5,003 nucleotides of DNA, from NCBI GenBank assembly GCA_018830415.1, contig JAHJSJ010000194.1:1-5003 (forward strand), read 5' to 3'. This stretch comes from Alphaproteobacteria bacterium (GTDB lineage: Bacteria > Pseudomonadota > Alphaproteobacteria > Sphingomonadales > Sphingomonadaceae). This document shows positions 1 through 4,850 of the stretch, in pieces. The position numbers and the translations under genes were made by a program. The first letter of the stretch is position 1, and each line of letters begins with the position of its first letter. A model generated the notes under the pieces. It was given only the letters and a program-made list of their open reading frames with translations, searched no databases and was not told the origin of the DNA.

Positions 1-56
1 GCGAGCGTGCCGCCGATGTTCCCTGCGCCGATCAGCGCAATCTTGGTGCGGGCCAT
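1..56 (-). CDS. mdh: Malate dehydrogenase, N-terminal fragment
   Basis: The first 18 codons read MARTKIALIGAGNIGGTL and the gene then runs off the left edge. What is seen is a beta strand followed by GAGNIGG, the dinucleotide-binding glycine motif (GxGxxG) of the NAD-dependent lactate/malate dehydrogenase fold. This opening is very close to that of alphaproteobacterial LDH-like malate dehydrogenases, which oxidise malate to oxaloacetate with NAD in the cytosolic TCA cycle. The ATG at 54-56 is supported by an AGGAAG ribosome binding site 8 nt upstream. In many alphaproteobacteria mdh is followed by sucCDAB, but that part lies outside the window. A different LDH-family member (lactate dehydrogenase) cannot be fully excluded from 18 residues, but the motif spacing and lineage favour mdh. 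Confidence 0.88.
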   Translation of the reverse strand, partial: MARTKIALIGAGNIGGTL

Positions 57-64
57 TATTTCGA

Positions 65-70
65 CTTCCT
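65..70 (-). promoter_or_regulatory. Ribosome binding site of mdh
   Basis: On the minus strand AGGAAG lies 8 nt before the mdh ATG, inside a purine-rich GGGAAGGAAG stretch (65-74). It is one of the two best Shine-Dalgarno matches in the window and decides the mdh start. The adjacent GGGA (71-74) can pair with TCCC at 84-87, so access to this site may depend on the leader fold. Confidence 0.75.
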
Positions 71-81
71 TCCCTGATCCA

Positions 82-169
82 TCGGGACGAAAAGTGATGC
101 ACTGACGGTTGGTGCCAACCCCCGTCCCGAGCGGCTGGGCACCCACTACACTGGGCGCGGTAGGCCGCT
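82..169 (-). promoter_or_regulatory. Structured 5' leader of mdh (candidate cis-regulatory RNA)
   Basis: Read on the minus strand, two structured domains lie end to end. The first is closed by 164-169 with 130-135 (AGCGGC/GCCGCT, 6 bp) and contains a small stem, 152-155 with 142-145. The second is closed by 123-130 with 82-89 (TCGGGACG/CGTCCCGA, 8 bp perfect). It encloses two hairpins: 116-120 with 107-111 (GGTTG/CAACC around GCAC) and 100-103 with 93-96 (AGTG/CACT around CAT). This gives a compact three-way junction with joining segments GG, GTC and TTT. It ends 12 nt before the ribosome binding site. No U-tract follows, so it is not a simple intrinsic terminator. I do not recognise it as a named Rfam family. 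The pairings are seen directly; regulatory function is inference. Confidence 0.45.
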
Positions 170-216
170 GTAAATGCGATTGCAACCATCAAAAGGCCGC
201 GCGCGGAAACTATTTC

Positions 217-237
217 TGCAAATAGTTCGCAATTGCA
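217..237. promoter_or_regulatory. Dyad over the mdh -10 region, possible repressor operator
   Basis: The 21-bp segment has TGCAA/TTGCA half-sites (217-221 and 233-237) plus one more symmetric pair around an imperfect centre. It covers the spacer and the -10 of the mdh promoter, a typical position for a repressor. The AT-rich TGCAAAT-type half-site resembles binding sites of Fur-family regulators in alphaproteobacteria, but the match is loose and was made from memory. The same stretch overlaps a perfect 8-bp inverted repeat, AACTATTT/AAATAGTT (208-215 and 220-227). Confidence 0.3.
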
Positions 238-250
238 TTAAATGTGTCAA
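222..250 (-). promoter_or_regulatory. Probable sigma-70 promoter for mdh
   Basis: On the minus strand a perfect -35 hexamer TTGACA (245-250) is followed, after exactly 17 bp, by AACTAT (222-227). The latter is a partial -10 that keeps the key A at position 2 and the AT at positions 5-6. The predicted start of transcription is near 214-215, which gives a leader of about 158 nt before the mdh ATG. The promoter points only at mdh, because the neighbouring gene at 293-622 ends before it. The local AT-richness (208-250) contrasts with the GC-rich surroundings. Confidence 0.5.
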
Positions 251-265
251 AACAATGGCTCAGGG

Positions 266-287
266 AAAAGCCGTAGCGTCGCTGCGG
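266..287 (-). terminator. Weak intrinsic terminator candidate after the 293-622 gene
   Basis: Six nt past the stop of the minus-strand gene at 293-622, the RNA could form CCG-C-AGC, a GAC loop, then GCT-A-CGG (271-287). This is six pairs with one C/A mismatch, followed by C and four U residues (266-270). The stem is short and the U-tract brief, so efficiency is doubtful. It would separate this gene from the mdh promoter just downstream. Confidence 0.3.
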
Positions 288-292
288 TGAGG

Positions 293-622
293 TCAGGCGG
301 AGGCGGTTTTGCCGATTGCCGCTGCGGCACGGCGGCGGTCGAACATTCCGGTGATCGCCAGCCAGTGCGCGTTCGCCTCAGTGTCGCCTGCCGCGCGGGC
401 GTGTTCGGCTTCATCCAGCGCCGCTTTGACAACGCCCAGCCCATGCGTCGCAAAGTGGCGCAGCGCATCGGTCAGCAGCGGATCGAAACCTGTGCCGGGC
501 AGCGCGCCATCGCCATCATCATTGGCGGCGCTCACCTGCGCCAGATGCACCAGCCCGCGTCCCTGTGCATACCAGCCGATCAGGCGGGCACGGTTGCGGG
601 CGGGGGCAAAGCGGACGGTCAT
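293..622 (-). CDS. Small conserved-looking protein of unknown function
   Basis: A 109-residue soluble protein that I do not recognise. There is no signal peptide or membrane segment. The basic N-terminus (FAPARNRARLIGWYAQGRGL) is followed by an acidic, Gly/Asp-rich linker near residues 33-45. The C-terminal half (about 50-100) is probably helical, with ALRHFATHGLGVVKAALDEA and an AHWLAITGMFDRRRAA segment, so it may be a small helical bundle. The amino acid make-up (regular Leu/Ala heptad-like spacing, internal Trp and Phe) looks like real protein. The overlapping frames on the other strand give Arg/Cys-rich sequence typical of shadows. The ATG at 620-622 is the only ATG before an in-frame stop 15 nt upstream; its ribosome binding site (AGAAAG-like) is weak. 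It lies downstream of the hydrolase gene on the same strand with a gap of about 142 nt, so co-transcription is possible but not shown. Confidence 0.65.
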   Translation of the reverse strand: MTVRFAPARNRARLIGWYAQGRGLVHLAQVSAANDDGDGALPGTGFDPLLTDALRHFATHGLGVVKAALDEAEHARAAGDTEANAHWLAITGMFDRRRAAAAIGKTASA

Positions 623-714
623 GGGCGGGCTTTCTGGCTATTGATGCACGCGCCGGGAAGGGGATGGGCGCGCAGCAATGGCAATAACCCCGCGCCGCTA
701 AGGCTTGGTGTGAT

Positions 715-748
715 AACAGGGTTTCGCAGACCTTAACCCTGTTCTGCG
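715..748. repeat. Two overlapping, mutually exclusive inverted repeats
   Basis: A perfect 9-bp inverted repeat AACAGGGTT/AACCCTGTT (715-723 and 735-743) is interlocked with a perfect 6-bp repeat CGCAGA/TCTGCG (725-730 and 743-748). The left arm of the second lies in the loop of the first, and the two share base 743. It sits 17 nt past the stop of the hydrolase gene and about 93 nt before the start of the small gene at 293-622. Neither strand has a U-tract after the hairpins, so a classical terminator is unlikely. It could be an attenuator-like element, a processing or Rho-linked 3' end, or a protein-binding dyad. Confidence 0.5.
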
Positions 749-764
749 GGTTTGCGCGCGGTGG

Positions 765-1868
765 CTATTCGGCTGCGGCTGGCTTGCCGGGCTGCGCTTT
801 CCACTGGCCCGCGCGGGCATATTCGCCGCGCACTGCGCCGGTGCCGCTGGCAGGCTCACGCGGCAGGGTTTCCGCCTGCGGGACGGGCGGTTTCGCGGAT
901 GGGGTGGATGGGGCAGCCACTGGCCCCGGATCATAGGCGATCACCGGGCGGCTGGGCGCGGGTTCATAGGCTGCGGCCAGCGGCACGGCAGTGCTCCGTC
1001 CGCTGACCACGGGTTCAAATCCGGCATAGGCGGTGCGGAACGCCGCCGCTTCGCCGCCCGCGCCGCGATTGCGGTAGAACCGGTGCGCGCCGATGGTGCC
1101 GATATGGTCGAGGCTGGCGGCCCAGGATGGGTTCACCCACAGCGTATGGTAATGGGTGGCATGGCCGACCGGGGCATAGACGCTGCCCGCCAGGGCATCA
1201 GCCGCGATCCGCTGCGCCCGCGCCCAACTGGCACCCGCAGGCCGCCGCGCAAGGCTGCCGTCGCAGGTGAAGGTGAACTGGCACCCGGTGCTGCGCTGCG
1301 ATCCCTGATACACCACCGCGCACACGCTGGCAGGCCACGATGGATGGGCGACGCGGTTCAATACCACCTGCGCCACCGCGCGCTGTCCGGCCTCGCTTTC
1401 GCTGGCGGCTTCGTACCACACCGCCTGCGCGAGGCATTCCTGCGCGCGGGCGTGGGTGAGGCCCGCGCCTGCGGAGAAAAACGGTTTGGCAGGCGCGCCA
1501 ACATCGATCAGCGCGCCCAGCGCCCGTCCGCCCTCGGCCATGCCTTTGGTCAGCGGGTCGGCAGTCGGCAAGGCCACCAGCGCTGCGCCGGTCGGATCGG
1601 CCATGTAGTAGAACGCCGATCCCGGAAAGCTCATGCCGGGGCGTTCAAACGGCAGCGCGGCGGCGGCGGCCGTGCGGGTGGCGAGCGCGGCGCTGTTTTC
1701 CGCCGCCGGGCCGGGCAGGCTGGCAAACCCGCCGGGCGCGGCCATTGCGGGCACGGTGATTGCGGCGATCAGCACCGCGATCCGTTTGCGCCAGCCTTTC
1801 GGGATCGCGGGCAGCGCAAAGCGGCTGGCAGGGGCGATAAACGCAAAGGAGGCGCGCGCGCGTGGCAT
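765..1868 (-). CDS. SleB-family (Hydrolase_2) cell wall hydrolase
   Basis: A 367-residue envelope protein. A basic N-terminus (ending KGWRKR, about 24-29) precedes a hydrophobic segment at 30-43 that ends AMAAP, either a signal peptide or a signal anchor, so the enzyme should act in the periplasm. Residues about 145-266 form the Hydrolase_2 domain. WYEA at 151-154 holds the glutamate (E153) expected to be catalytic, then come AQVVLNRV, CQFTFTCDG (196-204), ATHYHT (237-242) and HRFYR (262-266). Members are lytic enzymes of peptidoglycan; in non-sporing alphaproteobacteria the family is common and probably remodels the wall rather than the spore cortex. Four cysteines (145, 183, 196, 202) in the domain could form disulfides. 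Residues 300-367 are Pro/Ala-rich and probably disordered. The ATG at 1866-1868 has only a weak GGCGGA-like site; a later start would cut the signal segment. The gene is divergent from the importer operon. Confidence 0.9.
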   Translation of the reverse strand: MPRARASFAFIAPASRFALPAIPKGWRKRIAVLIAAITVPAMAAPGGFASLPGPAAENSAALATRTAAAAALPFERPGMSFPGSAFYYMADPTGAALVALPTADPLTKGMAEGGRALGALIDVGAPAKPFFSAGAGLTHARAQECLAQAVWYEAASESEAGQRAVAQVVLNRVAHPSWPASVCAVVYQGSQRSTGCQFTFTCDGSLARRPAGASWARAQRIAADALAGSVYAPVGHATHYHTLWVNPSWAASLDHIGTIGAHRFYRNRGAGGEAAAFRTAYAGFEPVVSGRSTAVPLAAAYEPAPSRPVIAYDPGPVAAPSTPSAKPPVPQAETLPREPASGTGAVRGEYARAGQWKAQPGKPAAAE

Positions 1869-2026
1869 GGTCGTTCCGCCCTATCGACAAGCCCCTGCGG
1901 CGGCGAGCGCGCGCTACCCCCGCGTCCCGAAACCGGACATGTGCGGGCGCAGATTTAACCCCCGCCGTCCGGCCACACGCCCATGCTTGCACGCCTGCCC
2001 GCGCCGCCCTATCGCCGGGGCCAGAT
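1869..2026. other. Divergent intergenic region between hydrolase and importer operon
   Basis: This 158-nt region must hold the promoters for both flanking genes, but no convincing -35/-10 pair is visible. A plus-strand TTGCAC (1987-1992) with TATCGC 17 nt later (2010-2015) is a weak candidate that would leave almost no leader. The most obvious structure is a nested inverted repeat: CCGGAC/GTCCGG (1933-1938 and 1967-1972) around GCGGG/CCCGC (1943-1947 and 1961-1965), with an AT-rich loop at 1951-1958. An 11-bp direct repeat CCGCCCTATCG occurs at 1876-1886 and 2004-2014, near the two gene starts. No cobalamin riboswitch box and no clear Fur-like site were seen. Confidence 0.4.
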
Positions 2027-2887
2027 ATGGCGCGGGATGGCAACAGCAATGGGATCGCGCGCGTGCGGAAGGGCGCGTTACTGGCGGGCGTGTTGCTGCC
2101 AAGCGCGTTGTTGGCTGCGGCCTGCACCCCTGACCGCGCGCCGGGCGCCAGTGATAACGGCCCCACCATCGTCAGCCTCAATCCCTGCATTGACGCGATG
2201 CTTGTCGAGATTGCGCAGCCCGGTCAGGTGCTGGCGCTGTCGCATTACAGCCGCGATTCCGGCTCCAGCTCGATTTCGCAGGATGTCGCTGCGCGCTACG
2301 GCGTGACCGGCGGAGCGGCGGAGGAGATCATCGCGCTCGCCCCCGATCTGGTGCTTGCCTCCCACTTCCTGCCGCAGCCGACCCGGCAAGCGCTCGAACG
2401 CGCAGGTTTGCGGGTGGAGACGTTCGGCAGCCCCACCACTCTTGCTGCGAGCATCGCACAGGTGCGCGAAGTCGCTGCGATTGCCGGTCGCGGGCTAGAA
2501 GGCGAGCGGCTGGTGCGGGACATGGCGCAGGCAGCAACCCCTGCCAAAAATGCACGACCGATCCCCGCATTGCTATGGCAACCGGGTGAGATCGTTCCGG
2601 GCAATGCGACGCTGGTGGCTGAATTGCTGCGGGCCAAGGGCTTTGCCAATCACGCCGATGCGATGGGGCTGGGGCAGGCCGATTTTGCCGCGCTTGAAAC
2701 CGTGCTGGCCGATCCGCCCGAACTGCTGCTGGTGGCAGGCGCCAGTGCGGGGCAGCGCCACCCGCTGCTCGAAAGCCTCAGGCAAACGCAGGTCGAGCAT
2801 CTCGATCCGCACCTGCTGTTCTGCGGCGGTCGGACGGTGGTGGGGCTGGGGGTGAGGCTCGACCAAATCCGGGCAAAGCTGCCATGA
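2027..2887 (+). CDS. ABC importer periplasmic binding protein (BtuF/FecB-like, metal chelate or corrinoid)
   Basis: With the ATG at 2027 the product is 286 residues, usual for the helical-backbone periplasmic binding proteins of type II importers (COG0614, PF01497). A basic N-terminus (RVRK, about 12-15) precedes a hydrophobic stretch (16-32) ending LAAAC. Cys33 could be lipidated, although the lipobox is imperfect because Leu is missing at -3. The binding domain starts near residue 46 (TIVSLNPC, 47-54). It continues with SHYSRD (72-77), EEII...APDLVLAS (about 99-112), a long linking helix (about 137-166) and a second lobe with LLWQPGE (182-188) and LLRAKGFAN (200-208). Trp184 and the His/Tyr of the SHYS motif are candidate cleft residues. 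The protein would capture a siderophore, haem or cobalamin and pass it to the permease encoded next. The frame is open back to 1862, but the upstream part is Arg/Pro-rich and overlaps the hydrolase start, so it was left out. The ribosome binding site is poor. The stop overlaps the next start by 4 nt. Confidence 0.85.
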   Translation: MARDGNSNGIARVRKGALLAGVLLPSALLAAACTPDRAPGASDNGPTIVSLNPCIDAMLVEIAQPGQVLALSHYSRDSGSSSISQDVAARYGVTGGAAEEIIALAPDLVLASHFLPQPTRQALERAGLRVETFGSPTTLAASIAQVREVAAIAGRGLEGERLVRDMAQAATPAKNARPIPALLWQPGEIVPGNATLVAELLRAKGFANHADAMGLGQADFAALETVLADPPELLLVAGASAGQRHPLLESLRQTQVEHLDPHLLFCGGRTVVGLGVRLDQIRAKLP

Positions 2888-3891
2888 ACCGCGCGTCGCT
2901 GATCTTTGCCGCGCTGCTGGCGGTGCTGGTGCCGCTGTCATTGCTGGCGGGCCGGGTGTGGATCGACCCGTTCGACATCGCGGGCAGCGGGATTGCCAAT
3001 GCCGCGCTAATCCTTGCCGAACTACGCCTGCCGCGCGCGGTGCTGGCCATCATCATCGGCGCGGGGCTGGGCGCGGCGGGGGCGGCGATGCAGGGCTATC
3101 TACGCAATCCGCTGGCCGATCCCGGCCTGTTCGGCATCGCCCCGATGGCGGCACTGGGCGCGGTGGCGAGTTTCTGGCTCGGCGCGTTAATCCCGCCTGC
3201 GTGGGCGGCGTGGAGCCTGCCGCTGCTGGCGTTGATCGGGGCAGGAACGGGCATGGCGCTGCTCGCGCTGATCGCCGGGCGCACATCGTCCGACGCAGCA
3301 GGCGGCGCGGGCGGCGGGATTGCGCTGTTCACGCTGGCGGGATTGATGATCGCCAGCCTTGCGGGCGCGCTCACCGCGCTGGCGATCACGCTCGCGCCCA
3401 ACCCGTTCGCGCTGTCGGAAATCGTCATGTGGCTCAACGGCGCGCTGACCGACCGTTCGTGGCGCGAGGTGATGCTGGCCGCGCCGCTGGTCGCCGCCGG
3501 GATTGCGGTGCTGGCGCTGGCCGCGCGCAGCCTTGATGCGCTGACCTTGGGTGAAGACGCGGCGCGTTCAATGGGACTCAACCCTGCGCGGTTGCTGGCA
3601 CTGCTGGTGATCGGCGTGGGGCTGACGGTGGGCGCGGGGGTAGCGGTGGCGGGGATCATCGGCTTTGTCGGTCTGGTCGTCCCTCATCTGGTGCGCCCGC
3701 TGACCGATCGCCTGCCATCCAGCCTGATCGGCCCAAGCGCGCTGGCGGGCGCGTGTTTGGTGCTGGCGGCGGACAGCATCGTGCGGGTGTTGCCGCTGGT
3801 GACGGAACTGCGGCTCGGCATCGCGCTGTCGTTGATTGGTGCGCCGTTTTTCGGCTGGCTTTTGCTGCGGATGCGGCGGGGGCGGCTCTAG
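2884..3891 (+). CDS. FecCD/BtuC-type ABC importer permease
   Basis: A 335-residue, very hydrophobic inner-membrane protein, the normal length for the FecCD family (PF01032). Members have about ten transmembrane helices and work as homodimers that move iron chelates, haem or vitamin B12 into the cytoplasm. Family signatures seen are LRLPRAVLA (47-55), MQGYLRNPLADPGLFGI (69-85), VMWLNGALTDRSW (181-193), the cytoplasmic coupling segment LDALTLGEDAARSMGLN (217-233) that contacts the ATPase, GFVGLVVPHLVR (260-271), and the closing VTELRLGIALSLIGAPFF (306-323). The ATG overlaps the stop of the binding-protein gene (ATGA), so translation is probably coupled; no strong ribosome binding site is seen. 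The loop at about 135-146 (SSDAAGGAGGGI) is unusually Gly-rich. The stop abuts the ATPase start with no gap. Confidence 0.93.
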   Translation: MNRASLIFAALLAVLVPLSLLAGRVWIDPFDIAGSGIANAALILAELRLPRAVLAIIIGAGLGAAGAAMQGYLRNPLADPGLFGIAPMAALGAVASFWLGALIPPAWAAWSLPLLALIGAGTGMALLALIAGRTSSDAAGGAGGGIALFTLAGLMIASLAGALTALAITLAPNPFALSEIVMWLNGALTDRSWREVMLAAPLVAAGIAVLALAARSLDALTLGEDAARSMGLNPARLLALLVIGVGLTVGAGVAVAGIIGFVGLVVPHLVRPLTDRLPSSLIGPSALAGACLVLAADSIVRVLPLVTELRLGIALSLIGAPFFGWLLLRMRRGRL

Positions 3892-4650
3892 ATGCTGGCG
3901 GCGGAAAACCTCACCTTGACGCGCGGCGGCAAGCCGGTGGTGGCAAGCCTCTCCGCCGCGCTTACCCCCGGCACGATCACCGCGATTGTCGGCCCCAATG
4001 GCGCGGGCAAATCATCGCTGCTGCTGGGGCTGGCGGGGCTGCTGGATCCTGCCGCTGGCAGCGTGATGCTGGACGGACAGGCGCTGGCCGCATTACCGCC
4101 GCGCACCCGCGCGCAGGCCATCGGCTATCTGCCGCAAACGCCCGATATCGCGTGGGATGTGGCAGTGGAAAATCTGGTGGCGCTGGGCCGCTTGCCGTGG
4201 CGTGACCGGGGGACGGCAGCGGTGGAGGCGGCGCTTGGCGCGCTCACGCTCGAACCGCTGCGCAACCGTCCGGTCAGCCAGCTATCGGGCGGAGAGCGGG
4301 CGCGGGTGCTGTTGGCGCGGGTGCTGGCGGGTGAACCGCGCTGGATTCTCGCCGACGAGCCGCTCGCCGCGCTCGATCTCGCGCATCAACTCAGCCTGAT
4401 CGCGCATTTCAAGGCCTGCGCGCACGTTGAACAAGGGGGGGGCGGCCAGGGGGTAGTGGTGGTGCTCCACGATCTTGCCATTGCAATGAACCATGCCGAC
4501 CGGGTGCTGGTGCTGAAAGATGGACGCCTGATCGCCGATGGCCCGCCCGAAACCGCATTGGCGGCGGACGTGATCGCGCAAGGCTGGGGCGTTGCGGCGC
4601 GCTGGCTGGGCGATGCTGGGGAGCGGGCCTTGGTGGCGGGCAAAGTGTAG
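3892..4650 (+). CDS. ABC importer ATPase (FepC/BtuD-like)
   Basis: A 252-residue cytoplasmic ATP-binding subunit with all the standard motifs: Walker A GPNGAGKS (34-41), Q-loop Gln82 (YLPQ), signature LSGGE (131-135), Walker B WILADEP (151-157) with catalytic Glu156, D-loop AALD (159-162) and H-loop His193 (VLHD). Length and motif spacing fit the FecE/FepC/BtuD subfamily of type II importers, so it should power the adjacent permease. The ATG starts right after the permease stop, so it is translated as part of the same operon. A run of eight G residues (4435-4442) encodes a glycine patch (HVEQGGGGQG, 178-187) just before the H-loop strand. Relatives usually have a short loop there, and the tract is a possible slippage or sequencing-error spot, although the frame stays open. 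The C-terminus (about 225-252) is a small helical tail without a known extra domain. Confidence 0.94.
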   Translation: MLAAENLTLTRGGKPVVASLSAALTPGTITAIVGPNGAGKSSLLLGLAGLLDPAAGSVMLDGQALAALPPRTRAQAIGYLPQTPDIAWDVAVENLVALGRLPWRDRGTAAVEAALGALTLEPLRNRPVSQLSGGERARVLLARVLAGEPRWILADEPLAALDLAHQLSLIAHFKACAHVEQGGGGQGVVVVLHDLAIAMNHADRVLVLKDGRLIADGPPETALAADVIAQGWGVAARWLGDAGERALVAGKV

Positions 4651-4702
4651 AGCCGGGACGTTCTGAAAGTGCGTTGGGGGGCGATTTCGTGACGCCCCGG
4701 CT
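4651..4702 (+). terminator. Hairpin after the importer operon, possible terminator
   Basis: Directly after the ATPase stop, AGCCGGG (4651-4657) can pair with CCCGGCT (4696-4702), and GGGGCG (4678-4683) can pair with CGCCCC (4693-4698). The two stems overlap at 4696-4698, so they are partly alternative. The sequence after the stems is CTTCTG-like with no real U-tract. The position suggests transcript end or 3' protection, but intrinsic termination is uncertain. Confidence 0.35.
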
Positions 4703-4850
4703 TCTGACCAATCTCTGCAATAAAGCCAGGTTGCGACCCTGAAGGACCCGGCTGGAGATCGGCAAAGAGGATTTTCTGATGACCGCAGGGCGCGGATCTG
4801 GCGACTTTAGATTTTCTGTAGGGTAGCGGTAAATGCCTATAAACGTGTTT
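4703..4850. other. AT-richer intergenic stretch with a 15-codon mini-ORF
   Basis: GC content falls steadily here compared with the operon, reaching mostly A/T at about 4800-4880. The only coding hint is a plus-strand ATG at 4779-4781 giving 15 codons (MTAGRGSGDFRFSVG) to a TAG at 4824-4826, preceded by AGAGGA 7 nt upstream. A 9-bp direct repeat GATTTTCTG occurs at 4770-4778 and 4810-4818. No gene follows on this strand inside the window. I see no tRNA, transposase or attachment site. Confidence 0.3.

Noticed and set aside
57..189. Upstream open frame in the mdh leader starting at the ATG at 187-189 (minus strand)
   Set aside because: It has no Shine-Dalgarno site and runs out of frame into mdh without a stop before it; composition is unconvincing.
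711..728. Resemblance to the I-SceI homing endonuclease site (GATAACAGGGT core)
   Set aside because: Only the central 11 bases agree and both flanks differ; the string is explained by the perfect inverted repeat at 715-743. Likely coincidence.
1083..1958. Plus-strand open frame of 291 codons opposite the hydrolase gene
   Set aside because: The translation is rich in Arg, Gly and His with no hydrophobic core pattern. The minus strand carries clear Hydrolase_2 motifs over the same bases, so this is a shadow caused by high GC.
1862..2026. N-terminal extension of the binding protein back to an ATG at 1862
   Set aside because: It would put 55 Arg/Pro-rich residues before the signal peptide and overlap the divergent hydrolase start; export would then be unlikely.
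1869..2026. Cobalamin riboswitch in front of the importer operon
   Set aside because: The leader is short and I could not find the conserved B12-box sequence or the expected multi-branched core.
4409..4765. Minus-strand open frame of 118 codons over the end of the ATPase gene
   Set aside because: It is Pro/Arg/Ser-rich and mostly antisense to the H-loop and C-terminal region of a clear ABC ATPase. The part beyond the gene (4651-4765) was considered as an insertion-element remnant, but no transposase motif or terminal repeat could be supported.
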